Positions 28,230 through 36,445 of a stretch of DNA of 64,000 nucleotides are shown piece by piece; the stretch's first letter is position 1; each line of letters opens with the position of its first letter. Source of the stretch: Prauserella endophytica (lineage in GTDB: Bacteria; Actinomycetota; Actinomycetes; Mycobacteriales; Pseudonocardiaceae); the NCBI RefSeq assembly GCF_005146945.1, contig NZ_SWMS01000005.1:62001-126000 (forward strand). The letters run 5' to 3'. Under the pieces are notes generated by a model that was given only the letters and a program-made list of their open reading frames with translations, was not told the origin of the DNA and did no database searches. Position numbers and translations under genes: made by a program.

Positions 28230-30029
28230 GTGCGTGAACGTCACCGGATCGGCGCGGCGCTGGCGTGCGCCGCGCTCGTGGTCAGCGGTTGCAGTGTGTT
28301 CGGCGGGCCGGATCCCGGGGACACGGTCGGTGAGTTCCTCGAGGCGTTCGCGGGCGGGGACACCGCCGCGGCCGCCGGGCTGACCGACCGGCCGGAGGCC
28401 GCCAAGGCCGTGCTCGACCAGGCGCGTGGGGCGCTCGAACCGAAGTCGATCGGCACGTCCGTCGGCGAGGTCGCCGAGGAGGGCGAGGCCGGGGCGACCG
28501 TGGGCTACCGGCTCGAGTGGCAGCTCGGTGAGAAGCGGCGGTGGGCCTACGACGCGAGGGCGCGGCTGCACCAGGCCGACGGCGAGTGGAAGCTGCGGTG
28601 GGAGCCTGCGCTGGTGCATCCGGAGCTGGGCGTGCAGCAGGGGCTCGCGCTGCGGACCGAGACCCCGCCGCCGGCGCCGGTGCTCGACCGCGACGGCGCG
28701 CCGCTGCTGCAGGCCGACACCGTGATCGGCGTGGTCGTCGACGGCGAGGCGGCGGGGGAGCGGCTGGACGACGTCGCGGGCACGCTCGCGGACCAGCTCG
28801 GCAGGCTGGAGCCGAGCATCACCAAGCGGTCGATCCTCGACGGCGTCAGGGGCACCGAGCAGGGCAAGGGCTACCTCGTGGCGAGCCTGCGCTCGGCCGA
28901 CTACCAGTCGGTCAAGCCGGCCATCTACGACCTGCCGGGCGTGCGTTTCACGAGCGACGAGCGGCTGCTCAGCGCTGAGCGCGGGCTCGGCAGCCAGGTG
29001 CTGCCCGCGATCCGGAGCGAGGTAGCCGACCGCGTCGCGGGCCGGGAGGGCTGGCGTGTGGTGACCACCGACCCGACGGGGGCGGAGATCGCGGAGCTGC
29101 ACGCCGAGCAGGCGCGCCCGGCGGACGCCGTGCCGGCCACGCTCAGCCGTCGCGCACAGGAGGCCGCCGAGGACGCGCTGCGGGACGTCGCCAAGCCCGC
29201 GGCCATCGTGGCGTTGCAGGCCTCGACCGGCGAGCTGCTGGCGGTCGCCCAGAACGAGGCAGCCGACGAGCAGGGCGCGATCGCGCTGACCGGCCGGTAC
29301 CCACCCGGCTCGACGTTCAAGATCGCCACCGCGGCGGCGGCCCTTTCCAATGGCAACGCCGGGCCGGGCACGTTGGTCGACTGCCCACCGACGACGACCA
29401 TCGAGGGCAGGCGCATCCCCAACGACGACGAGTTCGGCCTCGGCAGGGTGCCCCTGCACACGGCGTTCGCCCGCTCGTGCAACACGACGTTCGCGCGCCT
29501 GGCCGTGGACCTGCCCGCGGACGCGCTCACCAAGGCGGCGCGCGACCTGGGCATCGGCGCCGACTTCGTGATCCCCGGCATCACCACGATCACCGGGTCC
29601 GTGCCGCCCGCGGAGGAGACCGTGCAGCGCGCGGAGAACGGCTTCGGGCAGGGCAAGACGCTCGCGAGCCCGTTCGGGCTGGCGGTGGCGGCGGGCACGG
29701 TCGCGGCGGGCAAGACGCCGGTGCCGAGCCTGCTGAAGGGCGAGCGGACCGAGGCGACCCAGCTCGGCGAGCCGATCGGCGAGGACGTGCTGTCGGCGCT
29801 ACGGACGATGATGCGCGAGGTGGTGACCGACGGCACGGCCACCGCGCTGGCCGGCCTGCCCGGTGTGCACGGCAAGACGGGAACGGCGCAGTTCGGCGAC
29901 GGCACCCGCTCGCACGGCTGGTTCGCCGGGTACCAGGGCGACGTCGCGTTCTCGGTGCTGACGGTCGACGCGGGCAGCTCCGCGCCCGCCGTCGAGGCCG
30001 CGCAGCGGTTCCTCGGTGGACTCCGATAA
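28230..30029 (+). CDS. Penicillin-binding lipoprotein (class B transpeptidase)
   Basis: A 599-residue peptidoglycan DD-transpeptidase, the counterpart of M. tuberculosis Rv2864c. A lipoprotein signal ends at VVSGCS with lipid-bearing Cys21. An NTF2-like MecA_N domain (about 28-140) and a PBP dimerisation domain precede the transpeptidase. The catalytic motifs are intact: Ser361 and Lys364 in PGSTFK, Ser416/Asn418 in RSCN, and Lys549-Thr-Gly in HGKTGTAQFG. It acts outside the membrane and is beta-lactam-sensitive by family. The GTG start sits 45 bp after the GNAT gene. Confidence 0.93.
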   Translation: MRERHRIGAALACAALVVSGCSVFGGPDPGDTVGEFLEAFAGGDTAAAAGLTDRPEAAKAVLDQARGALEPKSIGTSVGEVAEEGEAGATVGYRLEWQLGEKRRWAYDARARLHQADGEWKLRWEPALVHPELGVQQGLALRTETPPPAPVLDRDGAPLLQADTVIGVVVDGEAAGERLDDVAGTLADQLGRLEPSITKRSILDGVRGTEQGKGYLVASLRSADYQSVKPAIYDLPGVRFTSDERLLSAERGLGSQVLPAIRSEVADRVAGREGWRVVTTDPTGAEIAELHAEQARPADAVPATLSRRAQEAAEDALRDVAKPAAIVALQASTGELLAVAQNEAADEQGAIALTGRYPPGSTFKIATAAAALSNGNAGPGTLVDCPPTTTIEGRRIPNDDEFGLGRVPLHTAFARSCNTTFARLAVDLPADALTKAARDLGIGADFVIPGITTITGSVPPAEETVQRAENGFGQGKTLASPFGLAVAAGTVAAGKTPVPSLLKGERTEATQLGEPIGEDVLSALRTMMREVVTDGTATALAGLPGVHGKTGTAQFGDGTRSHGWFAGYQGDVAFSVLTVDAGSSAPAVEAAQRFLGGLR

Positions 30030-30046
30030 GTGCTACTATGTAGCAC
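30030..30046 (+). promoter_or_regulatory. vapBC operator overlapping a -10 box
   Basis: GTGCTAC-TAT-GTAGCAC is a perfect 7-bp inverted repeat that ends exactly one base before the antitoxin ATG (30047). The -10-like hexamer TACTAT (30034-30039) lies inside it, placing the transcription start at about 30046-30047, which would make the mRNA leaderless. No -35 consensus is evident. An operator over the start site fits antitoxin autorepression. Confidence 0.65.
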
Positions 30047-30328
30047 ATGGAGACCATCGGGGTGCGCGAGCTGCGGCAGAGCGCGAGCGTGTACCTGCGG
30101 CGGGTGGCGGCGGGAGAGTCGTTCACCGTGACCGACCGGGGCAGGCCGGTCGCCGAGCTGCGGCCGACCTCGGGCGGTGGCGGCATCGACGAGCTGCTCG
30201 CCAGGGGCGACATCCTGCCGCCGGAGCGGCCGACCGGTGTGCTCGGCGGCGACCTGCCGGAGCCGCTGGATCTCGGCTTCTCCGGCTCGGACGAGCTGCG
30301 GCGGCTCCGGGACGAGGAACGCTGGTGA
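30047..30328 (+). CDS. vapB: Type II antitoxin, Phd/YefM (VapB-like) family
   Basis: A 93-residue antitoxin. The N-terminal Phd/YefM DNA-binding fold (METIGVRELRQSASVYLRRVAAGESFTVTDRGRPVAELRP) is complete. The C-terminal part (GGIDELLARGDILPPERP and [10 protein letters not shown]) would wrap the toxin. There is no RBS before the ATG; the palindrome abuts it, which suggests leaderless translation. Its stop overlaps the toxin's GTG, the usual coupling of antitoxin and toxin. Confidence 0.9.
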   Translation: METIGVRELRQSASVYLRRVAAGESFTVTDRGRPVAELRPTSGGGGIDELLARGDILPPERPTGVLGGDLPEPLDLGFSGSDELRRLRDEERW

Positions 30329-30720
30329 TCTACTTAGACACGTCGGCGCTGGTCAAGCTCGTCGTGAAGGAGGACGAGACCCCCGAGCTGGTGTCGTGGC
30401 TGCGGGAGCACGGCGGCACGCGTAAAGGCAGCTCGATGCTCGCGAGGGTCGAGCTGCCCCGCGCCGTGCGCAGGGGCGGCGACGTTGCCTACCTGCGGGC
30501 ACAGCTCGTGCTCGGCGATCTCCTGCAGCTGCCCATGACCGCCGCGGTGCTGGACGCCGCAGGCTCCCTGCCCGGGCCGCTGCGCTCACTGGACGCCATC
30601 CACCTCGCATCGGCGATGCGGGTCCGCGCCGAGCTCCAGCACCTGGTCGCCTACGACCAGCGGCTGCTGGAGACCGCGCGACTGGCCGGTCTCCCCATCG
30701 CGTCCCCCGGGGCGTCGTAG
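30325..30720 (+). CDS. vapC: VapC-type PIN-domain ribonuclease toxin
   Basis: A 131-residue PIN-domain RNase that by family cleaves tRNA or rRNA when freed of antitoxin. The acidic metal-binding residues are all present: Asp5 ([12 protein letters not shown]), Glu43 (ARVELPRA), Asp90 ([10 protein letters not shown]) and Asp111 ([11 protein letters not shown]). It starts at GTG 30325, overlapping the antitoxin stop by four bases. The pair sits between the PBP and map, the same place as vapBC23 in M. tuberculosis. The RNA target cannot be read from sequence. Confidence 0.92.
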   Translation: MIYLDTSALVKLVVKEDETPELVSWLREHGGTRKGSSMLARVELPRAVRRGGDVAYLRAQLVLGDLLQLPMTAAVLDAAGSLPGPLRSLDAIHLASAMRVRAELQHLVAYDQRLLETARLAGLPIASPGAS

Positions 30721-30730
30721 GCTGGGGACC

Positions 30731-31588
30731 ATGCCCGTTCGTGCCCCGCTCCAGCCTGGCGTGCAGACGCCGGTCCGTTCCGTCCCCTCCGCCATCGCGC
30801 GCCCCGAGTACGTCGGCAAGCCCGCGCCGCAGCGTGACTCCGGCAACGGCGTGCGGACGCCCGAGGTCATCGAGGCCATGCGGGTGGCGAGCAGGATCGC
30901 CGCGCAGGCGCTGGAGGAGGGCGGCAAGGCCGTCAAGCCGGGCAACACCACCGACGACATCGACAAGGTCGTGCACGAGTTCCTGCTCGACCACGGCGCC
31001 TACCCGTCGACGCTGGGCTACCGCAACTTCCCCAAGTCGTGCTGCACCTCGCTCAACGAGGTCATCTGCCACGGCATCCCCGACTCGACCGTGATCGAGG
31101 ACGGCGACATCTGCAACATCGACGTCACCGCGTACATCGGCGGCGTGCACGGCGACACCAACGCGACGTTCCTCGCCGGGGACGTCTCCGAGGAGGTGCG
31201 GTTACTCGTCGAGCGCACCCACGAGGCGACCATGCGCGCGATCAAGGCCGTGCGTCCCGGCAGGCAGCTGAACGTGATCGGCAGGGTGATCGAGTCCTAC
31301 GCCAAGCGGTTCGGCTACGGCGTGGTCCGCGACTTCACCGGGCACGGCGTCGGGCCGGCCTTCCACACCGCGCCGACCGTGCTCCACTACGAGGAGCCGT
31401 CGGTCACCACGGTGATCGAGCAGAACATGACGTTCACGATCGAGCCGATGATCACCCTCGGCACCATCGACTACGACGTCTGGGACGACGACTGGACGGT
31501 CACCACCAAGGACAAGAAGTGGACCGCCCAGTTCGAGCACACGATCCTCGTCACCGAGAGCGGCGCCGAGATCCTCACACTGCCCTGA
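30731..31588 (+). CDS. map: Type I methionine aminopeptidase with N-terminal extension
   Basis: Removes N-terminal methionine from nascent proteins. The 285 residues include a proline-rich N-terminal extension of about 40 residues ([25 protein letters not shown]), as in M. tuberculosis MapB (MetAP1c). Metal ligands are the aspartates in [19 protein letters not shown], the histidine in [10 protein letters not shown], and the glutamates in [10 protein letters not shown] and [26 protein letters not shown] is the substrate-pocket block. A hairpin follows the gene. Confidence 0.95.
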   Translation: MPVRAPLQPGVQTPVRSVPSAIARPEYVGKPAPQRDSGNGVRTPEVIEAMRVASRIAAQALEEGGKAVKPGNTTDDIDKVVHEFLLDHGAYPSTLGYRNFPKSCCTSLNEVICHGIPDSTVIEDGDICNIDVTAYIGGVHGDTNATFLAGDVSEEVRLLVERTHEATMRAIKAVRPGRQLNVIGRVIESYAKRFGYGVVRDFTGHGVGPAFHTAPTVLHYEEPSVTTVIEQNMTFTIEPMITLGTIDYDVWDDDWTVTTKDKKWTAQFEHTILVTESGAEILTLP

Positions 31589-31603
31589 GGTAGCTCCGTC
31601 CCA

Positions 31604-31625
31604 CACAACCCACCCCCGGGTTGTG
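31604..31625 (+). terminator. Hairpin terminator after map
   Basis: CACAACCC (31604-31611) pairs perfectly with GGGTTGTG (31618-31625) around a 6-nt loop, 15 bp after the map stop. There is no T-tract. It separates the core block from the 3-hydroxybutyrate genes. Confidence 0.65.
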
Positions 31626-31640
31626 GCCTGCGCACACATG

Positions 31641-31671
31641 GTTGACGGGGTGTTCTGCTCGTACCGTCAAC
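31641..31671. promoter_or_regulatory. Inverted repeat before the hydroxybutyrate dehydrogenase gene
   Basis: GTTGACGG (31641-31648) and CCGTCAAC (31664-31671) are perfect 8-bp arms separated by 15 bp. The right arm ends four bases before the ATG. The left arm contains TTGACG, which could be a -35 hexamer. The layout suggests an operator through which a dimeric regulator controls the operon; the PucR-type regulator encoded two genes downstream is the obvious candidate. Confidence 0.55.
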
Positions 31672-31675
31672 TGCC

Positions 31676-32428
31676 ATGACCAGCACCTCCCTGCACGGCA
31701 GGACCGCACTCGTCACCGGCGGCGCGAGCGGCATCGGGCGCGCCTGCGTGCAGGCGCTGAGCGAGGCCGGGGCGAAGGTGCACCTCGTCGACGCCGACGC
31801 CGACGGAGCCTCGGCGACAGCCGAGGAGACCGGTGCCGTCGCGCACGTGGCCGACCTCACCGACCCCGCCGCCGTCGCCGGGTTGCCCGCCGAGGTCGAC
31901 GTGCTCGTGAACAACGCCGGCTTCCAGCACATCGCCGCCATCCCGGACTTCCCGCCCGAGAAGTTCTCCGCGATGCAGCAGCTGATGGTCACCACGCCGT
32001 TCCTGCTGATGCGGCACTGCCTGCCCGCGATGTACGAGCGCGGCTGGGGCAGGCTGATCAACATCTCCAGCGTCCACGGCGTGCGCGCGAGCCCGAACAA
32101 GGCCGCCTACGTCGCCGCCAAGCACGGCCTCGAAGGGCTCAGCAAGGTCGCCGCGCTGGAGGGCGCCGCGCACGGTGTGACCAGCAACTGCGTCGACCCC
32201 GGCTACGTGCGCACCGCCCTCGTCGAGGGCCAGGTCGCCGACCAGGCCCGCTCGCGCGGCATTCCCGAACGCGCCGTGGTGGACGAGGTCTTCCTCGGCC
32301 GCACGGCCGTCAAGCGCCTGATCGAGCCCGCCGAGGTCGCCGCCGTGGTGCTCTGGCTCTGCGGCGAGCAGGCCGGGTACCTCACCGGCGCGTCCATCCC
32401 GCTCGACGGCGGCTGGACCGCCAGCTAG
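31676..32428 (+). CDS. 3-hydroxybutyrate dehydrogenase (SDR family)
   Basis: A 250-residue short-chain dehydrogenase that oxidises D-3-hydroxybutyrate to acetoacetate with NAD+. The cofactor motif is TGGASGIGRA, followed by LVNNAGFQHIAAIPDFPPEKF, which is specific to the hydroxybutyrate dehydrogenase subgroup. The catalytic Ser is in NISSVHGV and the YxxxK is YVAAK. SNCVDPGYVRTALVEGQ and the SIPLDGGWTAS ending agree. The following transporter and regulator suggest a catabolic operon for imported hydroxybutyrate or storage-polymer breakdown. Confidence 0.9.
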   Translation: MTSTSLHGRTALVTGGASGIGRACVQALSEAGAKVHLVDADADGASATAEETGAVAHVADLTDPAAVAGLPAEVDVLVNNAGFQHIAAIPDFPPEKFSAMQQLMVTTPFLLMRHCLPAMYERGWGRLINISSVHGVRASPNKAAYVAAKHGLEGLSKVAALEGAAHGVTSNCVDPGYVRTALVEGQVADQARSRGIPERAVVDEVFLGRTAVKRLIEPAEVAAVVLWLCGEQAGYLTGASIPLDGGWTAS

Positions 32429-32468
32429 CTCCCGATTTCCCGTTCGCACAACGAAGTGGTGATGCCCC

Positions 32469-33785
32469 ATGCCCGAGGCCAAGTCCATCAAACGCGTCGT
32501 CGTCGCCAGCATGATCGGCACGACGATCGAGTGGTACGACTTCTTCCTGTTCGGCTCCGCGGCCGCGCTGGTGTTCAACACGCTGTTCTTCCCCGAAGCC
32601 GACCCGCTCACGGGCACCCTGCTGGCGTTCGGCACCTATGCGATCGGGTTCGTCGCCAGGCCGCTCGGCGGGCTCGTCTTCGGGCACTACGGCGACAAGC
32701 TCGGTCGCAAGAAGCTCCTCGTGCTGAGCCTGCTCATGATGGGCGGCGCGACGTTCGCGATGGGCCTGCTGCCCACCTATGCGAGCATCGGCATCGCCGC
32801 GCCACTGCTGCTGGTCCTGCTGCGCCTGGTCCAGGGGTTCGCGCTCGGCGGTGAATGGGGTGGCGCGGTGCTCATCGTGTCCGAGCACGGCGACGCCAGG
32901 CGGCGCGGTTTCTGGGCGTCGTGGCCACAGGCCGGCGCCCCGGGCGGCAACCTGCTCGCCACGGCCGTGCTCGCGGTGCTCGCGGCCGTGCAGAGCGACG
33001 CCGCGTTCGAGTCCTGGGGCTGGCGGATCCCGTTCCTGCTCTCCGGGCTGCTCGTGGTGATCGGGCTGTGGATCCGGCTGGCGGTGTCGGAGTCGCCGGT
33101 GTTCATGGAGGCCGTCAAGCAGGCCGACGAGGAGCCCGCGCCGGAGAAGGCCCCGATCGTCACCGTGATGCGGCACAGCTGGCGGCAGGTGCTGATCGCG
33201 ATGGGCGCCCGGTTCGGCGAGAACGTCTCCTACTACGTCCTCACGGCGTTCGTGCTCGTGTACCTCACCAACCAGCTGGACCTGCCGAAGTCGACCGGCC
33301 TCAACGCCGTGCTGATCGGTTCGGCCATCCACTTCGCCACGATCCCGCTGTGGGGACTGCTGTCCGACGTCCTCGGGCGCAGGGCGGTGTACGCCTTCGG
33401 CGCCGTCGGCATGGGCGTGTGGGCGTTCGTGTTCTTCGCGATGCTCGACACGCGCTCGACGTTCGGGATCATCGCCGCGGTCACCATCGGGCTCGTGCTG
33501 CACGGTGCGATGTACGGCCCGCAGGCGGCGTTCTTCTCTGAGCTCTTCGGCACCAAGGTGCGCTACTCGGGCGCGTCGATCGGCTACCAGCTCGCGTCGA
33601 TCGTGGCAGGCGGGCTCGCCCCGCTCATCGCCACGGCGCTGCTGGACAGCACCGGCGCGAGCCTGCTGATCTCGTGCTACCTCGCCGCCACCTGTGTGCT
33701 CACGCTCGTGGCCGTGTATCTGGCGAAGGAAACGCGTGGCACCTCGCTGCTGGACGCCGAGCAGCCGTCCTCGGTGACAGCATGA
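32469..33785 (+). CDS. MFS transporter, metabolite:H+ symporter (MHS) type
   Basis: A 438-residue, 12-span transporter. The family start KRVVVASMIGTTIEWYDFFLFGSAAALVFNTLFFP and the loop motif GHYGDKLGRKKLLVLSLLMMG define the MHS/ProP group of proton-coupled carboxylate and osmolyte carriers. RLVQGFALGGEWGGAVL and FFSELFGTKVRYSGASIGYQ are also typical. Lying 40 bp after the dehydrogenase, it most likely imports 3-hydroxybutyrate or a related acid; this is inferred from context. Confidence 0.87.
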   Translation: MPEAKSIKRVVVASMIGTTIEWYDFFLFGSAAALVFNTLFFPEADPLTGTLLAFGTYAIGFVARPLGGLVFGHYGDKLGRKKLLVLSLLMMGGATFAMGLLPTYASIGIAAPLLLVLLRLVQGFALGGEWGGAVLIVSEHGDARRRGFWASWPQAGAPGGNLLATAVLAVLAAVQSDAAFESWGWRIPFLLSGLLVVIGLWIRLAVSESPVFMEAVKQADEEPAPEKAPIVTVMRHSWRQVLIAMGARFGENVSYYVLTAFVLVYLTNQLDLPKSTGLNAVLIGSAIHFATIPLWGLLSDVLGRRAVYAFGAVGMGVWAFVFFAMLDTRSTFGIIAAVTIGLVLHGAMYGPQAAFFSELFGTKVRYSGASIGYQLASIVAGGLAPLIATALLDSTGASLLISCYLAATCVLTLVAVYLAKETRGTSLLDAEQPSSVTA

Positions 33786-33789
33786 GTGC

Positions 33790-35580
33790 GTGACCGAAAG
33801 CGAACACCGCCTGCTGGAACTGCTGGCCGCGGGCGCGAGCAGCGACGAGCTGGCTCGCGTCCCCGCGGACGGCGCCGCGGTGCGCCTCGCGATGGACATC
33901 AGGCGCACGCTCGATGCCCGCAGCCGCAGAGAGGCCGAGCTCGCGGCGTTGTTCGACACGGCGAGCGACCTCGCGCGGCTGCGGGACCTCGACGCCGTGC
34001 TCCGCTCGATCGTCCGTAGGGCGCGGATGCTGCTACGAGTGGACGTCTCGTACCTGAGCCTCAACGACGAGGCCGAGGGCGGCACGTACATGCGGGTCAC
34101 CGACGGTTCCGCGTCGGCGTTGTTCCAGCAGCTGCGGCTGGGCATGGGGGAGGGGCTTGGCGGACTCGTCGCGCAGACCGCCCGCCCGTACGCGACCGCG
34201 AACTACCCCGCCGACGACCGCTTCGAGCACACCGGGCCCATCGACCGCGCGGTGGGCGACGAGGGACTCGTGGCGATCCTCGGCGTACCGCTCTCGCTCG
34301 GCGAGCAGGTGATCGGAGTGCTGTACGCCTCGGACCGGCGCCCGCGAGAGTTCTCGCCGGACGAGGTGGCGCTGCTGTCGTCGTTCGCCGACCACGCGGC
34401 GATCGCGATCGACAACGCACGCGCGCTGGCCGAGCTGGCCAGCGCGAACGCGACGATCAAGGCCCACCACGAGGCGCTCGCCAGGGCACAGGAGGCGCAC
34501 GACCGGCTCACGGAGCTGGTGCTCGGCGGCGCCGACGTGCGGCAGGTCGCCGAGGCCGTGGCCGCGGTGCTCGGCGGTGGGATCGTCGTGCACGACGCCG
34601 ACGGCGCCGAGCTGGGCCGCTCGGGCGGCGGTCCGGCCACGCGCTCGCCGGAGGCGATCGCCGCCTCGCGTGCGGCGGGCAGGGCGGTGCCCGACGGCGA
34701 CGTGTGGGTGTGCGCCGTGCTGGCGGGTCCCGAGCTCATGGGCAGCATCACGCTGAGCGGCAGGCCCGCGCTGTCGGACGCGGACCGGCGCCTGTTCGAA
34801 CGCGCGAGTGTGGTGACGGCGCTGTTGTTGCTGCTGCGCCGTTCGGCGGCCGAGGCCGAGGACCGCGTGCGGGGCGAGCTGGTGGCCGACCTGCTGACGG
34901 CTCCGGGTCGCGATCCCGCGGCGCTGCTGGACCGGGGGCGCAGGCTCGGCGTCGACCTCGGCGCGCCGCACGTGGTGCTCGCGCTGCACGCCGGGGACGT
35001 CTCGCGGGCCCGGCTCGCCTCGGCGGCAGCTCGACGTGGCGTGCTCGCCGGGGTGCACGCGGAGCAGGTCGTGCTGCTCGCGGTCAGCGAGTCGCCGGGT
35101 GCCTTCGCGCGCACGGTCGCCACCGACCTGACCGCCGTGCTGGGCTCGCCGGTCACCGTCGGCGCCGCCGGGCCCGCGAGCGGCCCTGCCGAGCTCGCAG
35201 CCGCGCACGCGGAGGCGGCGAGGTGCCTGCGCGCGTTGCTCGTGCTGGGCAGGCATGGGCACGGTGCGGCGCCGGCCGAGCTGGGCTTCGTGGGGCTCGT
35301 GCTGGGCGACCGGGCGGACGTGCCCGAGTTCGTGCGGGCGACGCTCGGCCCCGTGCTCGACTACGACGAGGCCAAGGGCACCGAGCTGCTGCGCACGCTG
35401 CGGGCCTACTTCAGGTGCGGCGGCAACCTCTCGCGGGCCAAGGAGGAGCTGCACGTCCATGTCAACACGGTCGCGCAGCGGCTGGAGCGGATCTCCTCGC
35501 TGCTCGGCCCCGGCTGGCAGGAGCCGGACCGCGCACTGGAACTCCAGCTGGCCCTCAGACTGCGAGACCTCGCCGGCTGA
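33790..35580 (+). CDS. GAF-domain PucR-type transcriptional regulator
   Basis: A 596-residue regulator. A short N-terminal helix region is followed by a GAF sensor (about 55-215, LARLRDLDAVLRSIVRRARMLLRVDVSYLSL to LLSSFADHAAIAIDNARAL), a linker helix, a GGDEF-like/CdaR domain, and a C-terminal PucR helix-turn-helix (YDEAKGTELLRTLRAYFRCGGNLSRAKEELHVHVNTVAQRLERI). GTG start, four bases after the transporter. It probably senses a metabolite and controls the dehydrogenase-transporter operon through the inverted repeat at 31641-31671. Confidence 0.87.
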   Translation: MTESEHRLLELLAAGASSDELARVPADGAAVRLAMDIRRTLDARSRREAELAALFDTASDLARLRDLDAVLRSIVRRARMLLRVDVSYLSLNDEAEGGTYMRVTDGSASALFQQLRLGMGEGLGGLVAQTARPYATANYPADDRFEHTGPIDRAVGDEGLVAILGVPLSLGEQVIGVLYASDRRPREFSPDEVALLSSFADHAAIAIDNARALAELASANATIKAHHEALARAQEAHDRLTELVLGGADVRQVAEAVAAVLGGGIVVHDADGAELGRSGGGPATRSPEAIAASRAAGRAVPDGDVWVCAVLAGPELMGSITLSGRPALSDADRRLFERASVVTALLLLLRRSAAEAEDRVRGELVADLLTAPGRDPAALLDRGRRLGVDLGAPHVVLALHAGDVSRARLASAAARRGVLAGVHAEQVVLLAVSESPGAFARTVATDLTAVLGSPVTVGAAGPASGPAELAAAHAEAARCLRALLVLGRHGHGAAPAELGFVGLVLGDRADVPEFVRATLGPVLDYDEAKGTELLRTLRAYFRCGGNLSRAKEELHVHVNTVAQRLERISSLLGPGWQEPDRALELQLALRLRDLAG

Positions 35581-35601
35581 GCCCGGAGGGCGACCCCGGA
35601 T

Positions 35602-35654
35602 GCAGTGAAGGCCACCATGCCTGCGTTCAACGCAGTGAAGGTGGCCTTCACTGC
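35602..35654. terminator. Long-hairpin repeat, copy A (bidirectional terminator candidate)
   Basis: GCAGTGAAGGCCACC (35602-35616) pairs perfectly with GGTGGCCTTCACTGC (35640-35654). Inside the loop TGCG-TTCAA-CGCA forms a second hairpin. The right arm can instead fold on itself as GCAGTGAAGG-TGG-CCTTCACTGC (35632-35654). It lies between the convergent ends of the PucR and FadR genes. Partial pieces (TTGGCCACCACTGCA, CGGCCACCAC, GTCACCACTGC) follow to 35700. Confidence 0.8.
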
Positions 35655-35708
35655 ATTGGCCACCACTGCATCGGCCACCACCCGCACGGGTCACCACTGC
35701 CTGTGGCG

Positions 35709-36395
35709 TTACTGCTCCAGGTCCTCGTCGCTGCGGGCGAGCAGCTCGGTGAGGAAGCCGCTGGCCTCGGCGACGGCGCGGTCGGGGTCCTTGGCTGCGA
35801 TGGCCTCCAGGAGGCCGTGGTGGCCGATCGGCTCGGCGCTGGAGAGGTGGGTCTGCGAGGTCGCGGCGACGCTCGCGGTGACCACCTCGGTGAGGCCCCG
35901 GTACAGCTCGGTGAGCAACGCGTTGTGGCTTGCCTGCACGGTGAGCAGGTGGAACTCCGCGTCGGCGCGGACGAACTCCTCGAAGTGCTGGGCCTGCCAG
36001 GCCTGGTCACGCCTGGCGAGCGCGTCGGCGAGCTCGCGCAGCTCCTCGTCGGTTCGTTCCGTGGCGGCCAGCCGTGCGGCCTCGACCTCCAGCGGCCTGC
36101 GGACCTGCAGCACCTCGCGCAGCTCCGACCCGGCCAGCCTGCGGATGGCGCCGGAGACCTCGCTGGTGGCCCGGACGTAGGTGCCCGCGCCCTGGCGCAC
36201 CTCCAGCAGCCCGCTGTGGGCGAGCGCCCGGACCGCCTCACGCACGGTGTTGCGCCCCACTCCGAGGCTGGCGACGAGCTCGGATTCGGTCGGTATGCGC
36301 TCGCCGAGCGGCCATTCGCCCTGGCGGATCGCCTCGCGGAGCTGATTGATCACCTGGTCGACCAGTCCGGAGCGTTGCGTGGTCGCGAGAGGCAC
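35709..36395 (-). CDS. FadR/GntR family transcriptional regulator
   Basis: A 228-residue regulator with an N-terminal GntR winged helix (SGLVDQVINQLREAIRQGEWPLGERIPTESELVASLGVGRNTVREAVRALAHSGLLEVRQGAGTYV) and a helical FCD effector domain (about 90-215) with metal-binding histidines in AEFHLLTVQASHN and GHHGLLEAI. The start is GTG. It is divergent from an MFS gene across a 50-bp gap, the standard layout for a regulator and its transporter target. Confidence 0.9.
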   Translation of the reverse strand: MPLATTQRSGLVDQVINQLREAIRQGEWPLGERIPTESELVASLGVGRNTVREAVRALAHSGLLEVRQGAGTYVRATSEVSGAIRRLAGSELREVLQVRRPLEVEAARLAATERTDEELRELADALARRDQAWQAQHFEEFVRADAEFHLLTVQASHNALLTELYRGLTEVVTASVAATSQTHLSSAEPIGHHGLLEAIAAKDPDRAVAEASGFLTELLARSDEDLEQ

Positions 36396-36445
36396 CCGAT
36401 CATCCCTTCAGCCGATCATCCTACCTTTTTGTTAGGGTAGCGGAC
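36396..36445. promoter_or_regulatory. Divergent FadR/MFS promoter with inverted repeat
   Basis: The 50-bp gap includes CTACC (36421-36425) and GGTAG (36436-36440), arms of a dyad around TTTTTGTTAG, and the direct repeat CGATCATCC (36397-36405 and 36413-36421). The A/T-rich centre is the only such tract nearby and probably holds a -10 region. The FadR-family protein is the likely ligand. Confidence 0.45.

Noticed and set aside
35602-35700. CRISPR-like repeats
   Set aside because: Partial repeats here are irregular, without constant spacer lengths, and no cas gene is present.
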